NCBI GenBank assembly: GCA_034620365.1
Contig: JAQGEQ010000344.1
Span: forward strand, 1-64,000
DNA: 64,000 nucleotides
From: Pegea sp. RAD2-039
Lineage: Eukaryota > Chordata > Thaliacea > Salpida > Salpidae
Direction: 5' to 3'
Shown here in pieces: positions 1 through 13,000 of the stretch. Position numbers and translations under genes: made by a program. Numbering within the stretch: the stretch's first letter is position 1; each line of letters begins with the position of its first letter. The notes beneath the pieces were generated by a model. The model was not told the origin of the DNA. It did not search any database and worked only from the letters and a program-made list of their open reading frames with translations.

Positions 1-3000
1 GGTCGGAAGTTGCTGAGAGATCTGAGATGACGGACACATGAGGTCGGAAGTTGCTGAGAGATCTGAGATGACGGACGCATGAGGTTGGAAGCTCCTGAGT
101 GATCTGAGATGACGGACGCATGAGGTCGGAAGCTCCTGAGTGATCTGAGATGACGGACACATGAGCTCGGAAGTTCCTGAGTGATCTGAGATGACGGATG
201 CATGAGGTCGGAAGTTGCTGAGAGATCTGAGATGACGGACGCATGATGTAGGAAGCTCCTGAGAGATCTGAGATGATGGACTCATGAGGTCAGAAGCTCC
301 TGAGAGATCTGAGATGACGGACGCATGAGGTTGGAAGCTCCTGAGAGATCTGAGATGACGGACGCATGAGGTCGGAAGTTCCTGAGAGATCTGAGATGAC
401 GGACGCATGAGGTCGGAAGTTCCTGAGAGATCTGAGATGACGGACGCATGAGGTCGGAAGTTCCTGAGTGATCTGAGATGACGGACGCATGAGGTCGGAA
501 GTTGCTGAGAGATCTGAGATGATGGACTCATGAGGTCAGAAGCTCCTGAGAGATCTGAGATGACGGATGCATGAGGTTGGAAGTTCCTGAGAGATCTGAG
601 ACGACGGACGCATGAGGTCGGAAGCTCCTGAGTGATCTGAGATGACGGACGCATGAGGTCGGAAGTTGCTGAGTGATCTGAGATGACGGACGCATGATGT
701 AGGAAGCTCCTGAGAGATCTGAGATGATGGACTCATGAGGTCAGAAGCTCCCGAGAGATCTGAGATGACGGATGCATGAGGTTGGAAGTTCCTGAGAGAT
801 CTGAGATGACGGACGCATGAGCTTGGAAGTTCCTGAGATGATCTGGGATGATAGACGCATGAGGTCGGAAGTTCCTGAGATGATCTGAGATGATAGACGC
901 ATGAGGTTGGAAGTTCCTGAGAGATCTGAGATGATGGATGCATGAGGTTGGAAGTTCCTGAGAGATCTGAGATGATGGACGCATGAGGTCGGAAGTTCCT
1001 GAGTTATCTGAGATGACGGACGCATGAGGTCGGAAGTTGATGAGAGATCTGAGATGACGGACACATGAGGTCGGAAGTTCCTGAGATGATCTCAGATGAT
1101 AGATGCATGAGGTCGGAAGTTCCTGAGATGATCTGCAATGATAGACGCATGAGGTCGGAAGATCCTGAGTGATCTGAGATGACGGACGCATGAGGTCGGA
1201 AGTTCCTGAGTGATCTGAGATGACGGACGTATGAGGTTGGAAGCTCATGAGATATCTGAGATGATGGAAGCATGAGGTCAGAAGCTCCTGAGAGATCTTA
1301 GATGACGGACGCATGAGGTTGGAAGTTCCTGAGAGATCTGAGATGACAGACGCATGAGCTTGGAAGTTCCTGAGATGAACTGAAATGATGGACGCATGAG
1401 GTCAGAAGCTCCTGAGTGATCTGAGATGATGGATGCATGAGGTTGGAAGCTCCTGAGAGATCTGAGATGACGGACGCATGAGGTAGGAAGCTCCTGAGAG
1501 ATCTGAGATGACGGACGTATGAGGTCGGAAGTTCCTGAGTGATCTGAGATGATGGACGCATGAGGTCGGAAGCTCCTGAGAGATATGAGATGACGGACGC
1601 ATGAGGTTGGAAGTTCCTGAGTGATCTGAGATGACGGACGCATGAGGTCGGAAGTTGCTGAGTGATCTGAGATGACGGACACATGATGTCGGAAGTTCCT
1701 GAGAGATCTGAGATGACGGACGCATGAGGTCGGAAGTTCCTGAGTGATCTGAGATGACGGACGCATGAGGTAGGAAGCTCCTGAGAGATCTGAGATGATG
1801 GACTCATGAGGTCAGAAGCTCCTGAGAGATCTGAGATGACGGACGCATGAGGTTGGAAGTTCCTGAGAGATCTGAGATGACGGACGCATGAGGTTGGAAG
1901 TTCCTGAGAGATCTGAGATGACGGACGCATGAGGTCGGAAGTTCCCGAGCGATCTGAGAATATGGACGCATGAGGTTGGAAGTTCCTGAGAGATATGAGA
2001 TGACGGATGCATGAGGTTGGAAGTTCCTGAGAGATCTGAGATGACGGACACATGATGTCGGAAGTTCCTGAGAGATCTGAGATGACGGACGCATGATGTA
2101 GGAAGCTCCTGAGAGATCTGAGATGATGGACTCATGAGGTCAGAAGCTCCTGAGAGATCTGAGATGACGGATGCATGAGGTTGAAGCTCCTGAGAGATCT
2201 GAGATGGCGGACGCATGTGGTTGGAAGTTCCTGAGTGATCTGAGATGACGGACGCAGGAGGTCGGAAGTTCCTGAGTGATCTGAGATGACGGATGCATGA
2301 GGTCGGAAGTTGCTGAGAGATCTGAGATGACGGACACATGAGGTCGGAAGTTGCTGAGAGATCTGAGATGACGGACGCATGAGGTTGGAAGCTCCTGAGT
2401 GATCTGAGATGACGGACGCATGAGGTCGGAAGCTCCTGAGTGATCTGAGATGACGGACGCATGAGGTCGGAAGTTGCTGAGTGATCTGAGATGACGGAAA
2501 CATGATGTCGGAAGTTCCTGAGAGATCTGAGATGACGGACGCATGAGGTCGGAAGTTCCTGAGTGATCTGAGATGACGGATGCATGATGTAGGAAGCTCC
2601 TGAGAGATATGTGATGACGGACGCATGAGGTAGGAAGCTCCTGAGAGATCTGAGATGACTGAGACGTATGAGGTCGGAAGTTCCTGAGTGATCTGAGATG
2701 ACGGACGCATGAGGTCGGAAGCTCCTGAGAGATCTGAGATGACGGACGCATGAGGTCGGAAGTTGCTGAGTGATCTGAGATGACGGACACATGAGGTTGG
2801 AAGTTCCTGAGAGATCTGAGATGACGGACGCATGAGGTCGGAAGTTCCTGAGTGATCTGAGATGACGGGCGCATGAGGTCGGAAGCTCCTGAGTGATCTG
2901 AGATGACGGACGCATGAGGTTGGAAGCTCCTGAGAGATCTGAGATGACGGATGCATGAGGTCGGAAGCTCCGGAGTGATCTGAGATGACGGACGCATGAG

Positions 3001-3104
3001 GTAGGAAGCTCCTGAGTGTTCTGAGATGACGGACACATGATGTCGGAAGTTCCTGAGAGGTCTGAGAGATTTGAGATGACGAACTCATGAGGTCGAAAGC
3101 TCAT
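1..3104. repeat. 41-bp minisatellite array, about 75 copies, truncated by window edge
   Basis: Tandem units of 41 bp, running from one ggtcggaag to the next, are repeated about 75 times. A few units are 44 bp (extra gat near cctgagatgatctg). The core holds a BglII-like agatct and the phrase gatgacggacgcatgag. It is far richer in G and C than the flanking DNA. The right end decays at about 3060-3104 into AT-rich sequence; the left end lies outside the window. Because 41 is 2 mod 3 and the unit has few tta/cta/tca triplets, all three minus frames stay open for long stretches and give the same 41-residue periodic peptide. I take those frames to be by-products, because the recurring variant with ctcatgaggtcag puts stops into them. 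The flanks offer no exon or splice structure. It could be subtelomeric or a local satellite. Confidence 0.95.
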
Positions 3105-6100
3105 ATTATCGAATCTTCGTGCAAAATGTTGCTTTCTACTTTGTTCTAAGATCTGTTGAATTTGTAGCTCGCAAACATTAAATAAATAAATTGAAAGAAT
3201 TCATTTTTGTTTCATTTATAGAAGTCGTTCATATATTTCTAAAAGTCTAGAAAATCGATTAGTAATAATATAAAGTATTTGATTTAGATTGAAGATATGT
3301 TTGATTAGTTTTAGTTCAAAACCGTGTTTCAGTTTCACAGTTTTAACCAGATGTATAATTTTCAACAAATAAGGAAATTAAAGTATTATTTTTTACAATA
3401 AACGCGAAGAGAGCACCTTTCGCTAACACACATTCTCACAAATAATTAAAGTTTTAAGATGTGACGTATCTGTGACAAAATTTATTTCATCAATTTTGTA
3501 TTCTATAAAATTGCTAGATAAAAATATTAGACTTTCTAATAAAAGAAATTCTATTTTTGTGTTCTTGAATACCAGCAGCTATCTAGTAAACAGTTGATGA
3601 CAAATCATACATTTTTGTAAACAAAACTTCAAGATAACCGTTTTTTGATTACTTAAAACTTGATACAAGTGTTTGAAGTACAAACAATTGGTTTATAAAT
3701 CGAAATAATCTGAGAATATTTTTTATTTAATATCAGTTTTGGCAAATCACAATCTACTCTTTTATTTGTAGCAACATTTTTCTCCAAACTTTTGCTTCTA
3801 ATTATTTTTCTCTGACAGATATTTGGTTTTTTTTTATCTAAAATTCATTATTTTGTTAATTTTCAATCAATTTGTATTTTGACAAATTGTAGCAAACTTT
3901 TAAATTTGTTTTGAAAACTCTGAACTTAAAGACTTTAAATATTCTGTAGTCATCAACACTGTAGTCATCTTTGGAATATTCGAATCTTCTGTATCTTCAA
4001 CTTCATCAACATTCATTTAATGAAACTTTGTGATTTTTCACCAAAAAGTTGAACCATTTGTAGAGTGAAATTTATTTAACATTTTCAAATTTTTTAATAA
4101 AAATATTTTCGAAATTATCATTTTGTAGAAAAAGTAATTTTGTAGAAGTTGTTTATTTAATGCTTTTCATATTTCGACCAAGAAATGTCAACTTTTGATA
4201 TTTCTTTTTTAACTTTACGAAAGTAAATTGTTTTAATAAAAAGATGAAAACTTTTTGGTGGAAATTTGAAATATTTTAACCAGATTTCTGAGTTAAAAAA
4301 CTAATTTCAAATTATTTCTTCTTTAAGAAATTTCTAAAGTTTTCAGTTTTATATATACAAGATAAAATGAAACAAAACATAACTTATAAAATGATTTTTA
4401 CAACAAAACGAAACATATATGAGTAATTAGTTAATACAATTATCATTTAATAACAAACCTTAAAATATATTTAAATCTCAAATCAAAAAAAGGTGTTTTA
4501 TGATTTTTAAACTTATTGCTTTTTCGCTAATTTGTTCTAATAAAATTTTTGGAGTTAAACATTATTTTCAAAACTGCTCACTAAGTTAAAAATGAAATTA
4601 TTTTCTGGTAATCAAGCTATTAAAATTGAATTGTTGTTCTTTGGTAAATGCTTTATAAAATTGTTTTCATCAATTATGTCTTTTAAAAGATATTAGTCAC
4701 GTTTCATTATATACTTATAACATCCTTATAACCAGTTTAAAAAGAAATTTTTTATGTAATGATGGTTAATATGTTTATATGACAGAACTAAAAATTAAAT
4801 TTTCAAAAAAACTTTTGAAAACATTTAAAATGTAGAAAGAAAACTCAAAGTAAAAGATTATTCCATAGAACAGTCAACTTTTATACTATATTATAAGTTC
4901 AAACTCAAATGTTTAATCTACTAGCTTTTGTTTTAAAAACTGAAGGCGATAAAACAATATTTATTTAGATAAAATTATTCAGTTTTATTTGCCTTTTACA
5001 GGCAAATTGAATAAAATTTTATTATTTTGTAATTATTATACAGATAAAAATGATCTCTTAGATATTTGTCAAGTGTTTACAGTTTCAAAGTAAAAAATAC
5101 TTATTCATAAAAAATAATATTTGTTTTCAGCACATATTAAGGCAACAATATTCTAAATTGAAATGATCAATTAAAAAAAACTACGTTAAATACATCTAAC
5201 TTTTCCTTATTTCAGATAGTTTATTGATGTAAGTTTTGTCATAATTTGATGTTAGACAATTTTATAAATAAAATTTGAATCTTACAATATAGTGTTAAAC
5301 TGAAAATATTTAATTCTGTTAGATAGAGTGTTTTAAAGACTTCTAATTCTTATGTAACTTTCCAAATATGTTTATCTTTAAATCTAAAATAAAAATGTGT
5401 CATAAAATAAAATTTTAGTATAATTTAAGAAGCTAATGTTTATAAATAAAAAAAAGTAAAAAAATTTACGCAGTTCTATTTTAATATTTAAAATCTAAAG
5501 ATTAAGTTTAAGCTGAAGGCTTAGTCCAGTTGAAAATATTGTTTAGATATTTATTGAAGTAACAATTAACTTTTTCGTGTTCAGTTGTACAAATAATCAG
5601 GATAATAAATTATTGGAAATTTTTGTGAGTTATTTGATTTTTTTGTGAGAAATTGATCTGAAACCTTAAATAGAAAGTTTGTCTTCATTTGTTTTTAACT
5701 TCAACTAACTAATGTAACTTTTGTGTTTGTTTACTTCGTTTATTGTTTACTTATACAGCTTACAAGTAATAACTCTTAAGGAGTTTTAATAAAACTTATA
5801 TTTTCAAACTTTAAAAATCAGATTGCTACCAGATATTTTCATCAATTTGTAATCAAATATTTAATTTATATTCGCATTTTCTGTAATAAATAAATAAATA
5901 TCAAATAAATAGAAACCAGTAAATTGAATTCATATATATTTTCTAAAATAGGAGACTTTATTGATATTTTATTCAACTTTCTCTTTTGTTTTGTAGAATT
6001 AAACTGAAATCTAACAAGAAATTTAAATTTTTTAATTTTTTTCATATAATTATATCACGACGTGTCTTTGAAAAAATGCTTTGTGTGAAATAAACACTTG

Positions 6101-6550
6101 AATGTCTCAATTCATCAATTATTTAAAGCGACAAAAGTCATGTCGGATTTTCTACTTTAAAATATATCTGTCAAATTTGAGTAACTGATAATTAAAAAAA
6201 TATTTTATGAAAAATGAACCTAATCTAAAGTTAAAAAGCAAATTATCTTTAAAATTCTATAAACGGAGCTTTTGATGAATAATGAAACTTCAAAAACCTA
6301 TTATTGGCTTGGTTTTATAGAAGTTATATAATATTTATGTAATATTCATAAATCATTCCGCCGGATCTATTATTCTTGTTTATCAGTAAGATATTTTAAG
6401 TAATTTTTATTCCGGATATTTAATGTAGAAAATGATTAGTTTTCTAATCACTTAACTTATTATTTAAATAGTTCTTACAAGTTAAATAATTGTATTAATG
6501 AAATGAATATGTCTTTTTAATATGAAGATAATATTCTATTTACTGTTCAG
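3105..6550. other. AT-rich intergenic stretch
   Basis: About 3.4 kb of AT-rich, homopolymer-rich DNA between the minisatellite and the RING gene. I see no long open frame, no exon with good splice sites and no repeat. A short GC-richer patch (attccgccggatc, near 6356) is unexplained. Promoter or 5' UTR sequence of the downstream RING gene may lie near its right end. Confidence 0.6.
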
Positions 6551-6561
6551 GTATTCATATA

Positions 6562-6894
6562 ATGGATATTTTATTAAAAGATGCTGGTGACACTGATATA
6601 TATCACGTGAAATGTAAGATATGTTACTCTATATTCATACTATCAATTGCTGTTGTCTTCTACTTAATAAATTGGATAAGCAGTTCCAAAAAACAAGATT
6701 ATATTCACTTAAAAATAAAAGAAAATCCAAATAAGCTTTTATCTCATGAAGAAAACTGTCCTATCTGTATGAGTCCGTATCTACTCGAAGATAATCTTGC
6801 AATCTTAACTTGTGATCATTTTTTTCATGTTCACTGTATCAGTAGATGGTTCAGCAAAACTAGAAATTGTCCAATTTGTAGAGCAAGTCAGTAA
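6562..6894 (+). CDS. Membrane-anchored RING-H2 E3 ubiquitin ligase, small
   Basis: An open frame of 110 residues. Residues about 21-39 form one hydrophobic segment, a likely membrane anchor. Residues 66-106 form a canonical C3H2C3 RING-H2 finger: C66-x2-C69-x14-C84-x1-H86-x2-H89-x2-C92-x10-C103-x2-C106, with the usual Trp after the sixth ligand (W96). Such proteins bind an E2 through the zinc finger and ubiquitinate membrane or secretory-pathway targets. The ATG is preceded by a good 3' splice site (ctgttcag at 6543-6550), so a 5' UTR intron or an upstream coding exon is possible. The stop overlaps a strong donor: cagtaagttt puts GT at 6891, so a spliced form would skip this TAA and extend the C-terminus. 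The family call is firm; the exact ends and ortholog are not. Confidence 0.8.
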   Translation: MDILLKDAGDTDIYHVKCKICYSIFILSIAVVFYLINWISSSKKQDYIHLKIKENPNKLLSHEENCPICMSPYLLEDNLAILTCDHFFHVHCISRWFSKTRNCPICRASQ

Positions 6895-9355
6895 GTTTAA
6901 ATATGTTTTAATCCAATATAGTTAAGTTTGGTTTGCAGAAGTGGGTTGCTGAATTAGTGTTTAAGTTTGGATTAGCTTTCAGTAAAATGATCCTAATAAG
7001 CTGCTGGTTTATTTAAAGTATTCAATTTCGTTGTTTTTGTGCTTTTTGTGAAGTAATTTTCTAACTTTATCAAGTTTGTCTCCTTTGAAATTGTCACTGG
7101 TGAACAATTTAGCTGCTTTCAAACATATTTATAAATTCTTTAAATTTAAAAATATTTTCTGTTAAATTTGAAACTAATTTTATTTTAAGTTATTAATTTC
7201 TCTTCTTTTAGCTTTATCGCGTTTAAATCTTATATTGACTTTTCGATTATTTAATAAAAAGAAATATTCATTGAATCTAAATTCATGAAATTAAATTATT
7301 TCTATTTTTGCTTCAATCATTTAACATTTTGAAAATAAGATTGTTTGATTTGAAAAATAATTATAATTTTTCAACTAATTTTTTAACAAATGATATTAAC
7401 TCGGAATATATCGCTTTAATTCAACAATTTTAGTGAAATAACTGCATTCAGCAACTCATGCAGTTAAACAAGTGAATATTTGTCAGACCTTAACTTACGT
7501 AAAATATTTTCCTAATTTTACTAAATATTGACTAAATCGTATCTTAAATTATCTTTATATAAGACGTTTATTTTTAATAAGATAATTAAAAAAAAACCTT
7601 TAGCTGATTAATATTAACAAATGAGTTTTTAATAATTATTATAAATAATTTAACTATTAAAACAAAATGATATTTTCTTATTTTGATCTTTCTATAACTT
7701 CATTAATCAAGATGCTCGATTTATCGCAAAGATTTATTTTATTTTAAACTTAAATATCAAATTTAAATATTTAACAAAAAATTCTTAAATCTTGTCAAAA
7801 AACAACAAATATTTTTATTAAGTTGTAAATATTTTCTACATGAAAATAATGCTTTTCACAAGGTTAAATAGTATTATATAAATCAACAAGTTTCAAAAAA
7901 TACTTCTTATTTTAAGCATTCAAAAAATTATCATATTTAAAAGATTATTTGATGCTTAAAACTTCTTGTAAATATTGTAAGAAAGTAGATTTTTTGATCT
8001 TTAAATACAAAATTAATCTAGAAGATTTGATTCAAAAATATGAATCTTAATTTGAGCTTACACAAAATGTTCCTTGTTCCTTATTCTTCAGTTGTCTAAA
8101 ATTTACAAATTTGTTTTTAAATTTTTTAATGATTTAAGTTTAGACAATATTCGAAAATTACTTTTTCGATGAATGTGGTTTTGTATTGACTGAATTTAAT
8201 AAAATTATGTTTCGTTTGTTTGATATTAAGAGATAGAAGCGGTTACATATCAAGCTATAATCCTAGATAAATTATCTTCTTTTAGTCTACCGTAGATATT
8301 TTATAATCTAAAACTTATTCGCAAATATTTTAACTTAATCACTTAGCATTATGTAAGTGCTTTCTTATCATGCTTTTTCAGTTATACTTTGATTTATTCT
8401 AAACAAGAGAATATTTGAAAAGTTTTAAACTAAACATCTGTTTTCCAAGACTTTAAAAGACAGCTAGTCTTCCAAATATCAACATCTCTACTCATTTAAT
8501 CCATATAAGTTCTTTTTAATTTAAACTTAAAATTGAAATTTTGTGAATTGTATAATATGATTAAATATTTGGTTTATCAATAAGTTAAATTTTGAAGTAA
8601 ATTAAAACTTTCATATGACTTATTTGTTTTTAAGTTTGGTTAGTTTTGATAAATAGCTTCAAAACAAGCTCTTTAGGTTTCTTATCACTTGCATAATTAA
8701 AATAATAAATTTTAACGCAAATTTGGAAAGAAGCCAAATTCAACCTTCTTATAAAATAATCATTTTTCTATTTTTATACTTTAATAACCACCCTAAAAAT
8801 ATGACTTTCTTCAAAACTAGCTTTTAATGTTTTGTCAAAATTGTTCAAATTGTTCTTTTTACCCGAAGACGTTTTAATACGATTAAACCTCTGCTACCAT
8901 TCCTTCATATATTACAACTTTAATCTAATCTTGTAAAGATTTCTTTAACATGTTATTAAAAGTATTTTTTATTTACGTGTTTTAAACTTCATTGTACTTC
9001 AAATTTAATATAAATATTTGAACAAACTGCAAGTTCTTGAAAACGTTTTTTATTCACTTTTTATTGTTGATGTTCTACAAAATTAATGAGATTTTCATTC
9101 ACGTGTTCATACTTAACTTGCTTTGATATCAAAACATAAAGTCTTTTTCAGTTGGTATTCTAATGTTGATGAAAACTAACAAATTAAACTTCAAATCTTC
9201 ATCTATTTACTTCAAAAATGAAAAACTTTTTGATATTTCAACATGTTTTGAATATTTTGAAACTTTTATAAGTGATTAATTTAAATGAAAATATAAAATT
9301 CGATTTCTTAAAGTTCTTCATTTTAGCAACAGTTGTAAATACTTTAGGTAAATAA
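6895..9355. other. AT-rich stretch without recognisable genes
   Basis: I see no open frame of note, no RNA gene and no repeat. If the RING transcript is spliced at 6891, a downstream exon of that gene would lie somewhere here, but I could not identify one. Confidence 0.5.
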
Positions 9356-9634
9356 TCAGATATTGTTGAAGAAGGTCAGCACAAGATTTTTTGTCGAGCA
9401 AATTTTCTTCATTTGATGATACCGGGATGAGAATAGTTCCAGATCAAGATGCTTAATTGTTCCAATTGGTTTTTGATTGATTTTTTTGGCAAACGCGGAG
9501 TGCAGTTCAAGGATTACTGGGTTTTCAAAGCAAAGACTTACCGAGTTTTCAGACAGAGTAGGCATTGATGTAATTTTGAATTTATTCACTTTGTGCGTGA
9601 AATCGTAAAGTTTATTTGGTAATTTTTTTTTCAA
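9356..9634 (-). CDS. Hypothetical 92-codon open frame
   Basis: A 92-codon frame whose composition (Leu, His, Pro and Cys mixed with Lys) looks less random than most frames in this AT-rich DNA. It lies about 420 bp beyond the stop of the unknown minus-strand gene at 10053. A donor-like GTAAGT occurs inside the frame, after Glu-Asn-Ser. I see no motif and recognise no family. It may be an exon of another gene, an alternative terminal exon of the upstream gene, or chance. Confidence 0.25.
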   Translation of the reverse strand: MKKKLPNKLYDFTHKVNKFKITSMPTLSENSVSLCFENPVILELHSAFAKKINQKPIGTIKHLDLELFSSRYHQMKKICSTKNLVLTFFNNI

Positions 9635-10052
9635 ATTAATTTGGTATTTTAACCAAATCTTTAAATAAACTTTCTAATATGTTGTGGGTTATATTAAAAA
9701 AGTCTCAACAAAACTGAACAAAGTAAATTTTGATTTATTAAACCAGAAGTTAAACAAACACATTAGTGTTAAACGCTTCTTTTTAAAAACTACCAAAAAA
9801 TGCAAACAAAAAACATTAAAAACTAAAATAAAAATCGTCTGTAGTACTTAATAAGATTTGATGACAAAAAATCTACATAAAAACATCATCTTCTGATGAT
9901 AAGATGATCAGAACTTTACATGATCTGTTCCTAGACCTCTTTGAAGTAGTAACAGGAAGATAATTATGGTTTGGTCAACATTAAACTAGTCTTATAGATA
10001 AAGTTGTTAAAGATATTCTTGTAAGCACAAAGGCAAGTGGTAATGTAGAACG

Positions 10053-13000
10053 TCAAATACTTTCGATATCAGCTGACAAACGTGTAGCGTGTACAGGCTC
10101 CAATTTCAAATCAATTGGTTCAGAGATGCAATTTACAGTAGGAAGAGGAGAAGAAGGTCCCTGAGAAGAAGCTACTGGTTCCTTTTCAGTTCCGTTTGCT
10201 TCTCTGTAAGAATTCTTTATTACTTGAAAGTCTGAAACTTATTTTCTTAACTTCTTATTTAATTAGGTTTACCTCCAAGATTAAAAAGAAAATTAATGTT
10301 GTAGTTTGCATTTAAAAAGAAGTTTATGTTGAAACGCCGGCCAGTTTACAAAAACACTTTCTTACAATCCCATGGGAAATTATATTCGCAAATTTTCTTC
10401 CAATTATTTGATAAGCAATCAAATGAAATTAATTTTTAGACTTTGAAGATTTAGTTTTAAGGAATTTAAAGTCTTAAAATTTTTAAAGAATATTTTTTGG
10501 ATACAAATACTTTGGAATAAAAAACACTCAAAAAAATTTTTAGAAAATTAAATTTCACTTTTAATAATTTCATTTATAAAATATTGATTTTGTAAAGCAA
10601 TTATTTTATGGTTGTTATATGTTAGGCTAAAAACATCAGTTTAAAAACGAACTTTTATGAAACATTCGTAAAAAATTTGTTATTAAACTTCACTTATTCT
10701 GCTTATATTGATAAATTCTTTATACAACAAAACGTTTTTATTTCTAAAGATTTCCTATTGAATCCTATTCGCTATAAAAACATTTTGAAATGTAAAGAAA
10801 AGTGAATAAAGCTATAAGATGTGACTTTTTTCAGATTATAAGTCTTTTAGTGATTTCGATTTAGATTATTTAGAAGTTTAATCTGCTTAGGAAGAAATAA
10901 ATCTTTATTTTCGAATTATTGTGATTTCAAGAACCACCTATTAGTATTTATTTAACATAAAAAAGAATAAATGTTAAGAACCTCTTGAAACTTATTGTAA
11001 AAAAGCAAATAATATTTAGAGTTTGAAAAGTTAGATGATGAGTTATTAAAGTGTGCAGGTTGTAATACTTTGTATATACACTGAGCTTAACGTTATTCGA
11101 TTAACAACTTAGTTATTATACATTTACAAGAAGTATCTGAACAGGATTAAGCAATCATGTAGTCTGAAACATTTTTAAGAATGAAAGGGTTAATTAAAAA
11201 GAATTATTTCTCTTTTCACTTTCTACAATTGTTTATAAATGTTTTTTTCTATATAAACAAACACTTGATGATGTTGACTCGCCAAACGATATTAAGAAAA
11301 GTCTACGATTGTTTGTTGTTGTCACAAAGATTAATTTTCGATAGTTTCAAACACATAAATAGAGTTTGCTTACAAAACAAGCTTTAATTTAGGCATTAAA
11401 GTTAAGCTACGTGGCTAAGAAAGTAATAGTTTGCTGACACAAAATAAATACAAAACGTAAAAAATAAAGAAGAAAGAGTTAATTGAAAGAGTTCTAAACA
11501 TTGAAGTTGCAAGGCTGTCGTTAAAAATTTAATTAGGTTACCAAGGGAAGCGGCAATTGGAGCCTGTCGCATATGGCTAAGGTAAAAACACAAATAATTA
11601 ATGTAAATGCGAAACACTTTTCAAGACAATAACCAAATGATTAGTCACAAAATAATTTAGCTTTTAATTTATGTTTTTAACTCAAAGTTTATCTCCAAAC
11701 TAAAAAGAATTTACAAACTTCAAACTATCAATAAAAGATTGTAATTAAATAAGATTTCAAGACAGTTTAGTTCAAGATACAAAATTATTTAATTTGTTTT
11801 TAAGAACTTGTAGTGAATATAATTTAATATATAGTTTACTGTATTATAAAATCATAATATTTAGCGATAAGCTCAAATACTTTTGATATCAAATTAGCTT
11901 ATATTATCCACTATATGAATTTATCAAATAATTTCAATTCAAAATGTTTTGAAAATAAATTATCTATATTCTTGTAATCTTCAATAGAGGTTTTGATCGT
12001 TAATAAGACTTTTTACAATTCATTAAACATCGTTAATATAAAGATTGTTGGTGATTTAGAAACTACAAACCGATTTACAGTGTTATTCACATTAATAATT
12101 CATTAGAATAAGTATCTAAATCCAGGTGCACCATCGATTTTGTTGATATAGTTTTTTTCTTTACTAACCTTACAAAATATTCTTGTAACAATTTGTACTT
12201 TTACATTTTTTCTATTTAATATATTAAACTCAGTTGAATATCGAACTTTGAATTTAATTAAAATATTCTTTGTTGAGTAAAACATGTTTTCTTTGAATGC
12301 TGAATTTCAAATAGTCGAACCATATGTTGCATATTTTTAGAAAATTTTCAGTATTTTTAGATTCATTTTTTCTGGGACTCTTACCTCAAAATCACCGCTT
12401 GTTTTACTTCCATAGGATCTTCAAGAATCGTCGTCGAATCTTTTTTGCGCTTTGCTTCGAGAAACGCCATCAATCGCTTTCTGCAATTAATTACATTTTA
12501 ATTATTTCACATTCAGCATTCATCACTAATTTCTTGTTTACAAATTCAGTTCGAAATTTCTGAAATGTATTTTCAATAAATGAATTTGTAAAAGATAAAA
12601 GAAATATTTAGAACTTTGTTTAAAACAAATCCTTTTGGCAAAACTATTTTAAAGGTTTTATTAGTCAAGTTACTTTTTAAACCTAAGAACAGTTTCTTTA
12701 ACCTTTGTATCTGTAAATTTATCACAACATCTGATTTTACTGTGTTTTTTGGCAAACTCTACTAACCAAGCTACAAAGATAAAGACTTTTAGATCAGAAA
12801 TTTGGTAAATCAGTAATCGATCTTTTAAACAATCAAGTCAAGATCCGTTTATAGATGCCACAGTGAAATTCGATGTAGCAAATGTTTGTTCTTTCAAATT
12901 ATTTGATGTAAGAAGTTTTTTGTTACAATTAAAATACTTTTTATTTCGAATCTTAAAAAGTAGAATTTTAAATTCTTTTTTCAAAAACGGATTTTGTTAA

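Noticed and set aside
290-3104. Eleven long minus-strand frames encoding Ser/Arg/His-rich repeats
   Set aside because: All are by-products of the 41-bp minisatellite; overlapping frames encode the same periodic peptide and are cut by recurrent variant units.
12324-12563. 79-codon plus-strand frame
   Set aside because: It is the shadow of a minus-strand exon (12480-12385) that has splice sites and matching phase.
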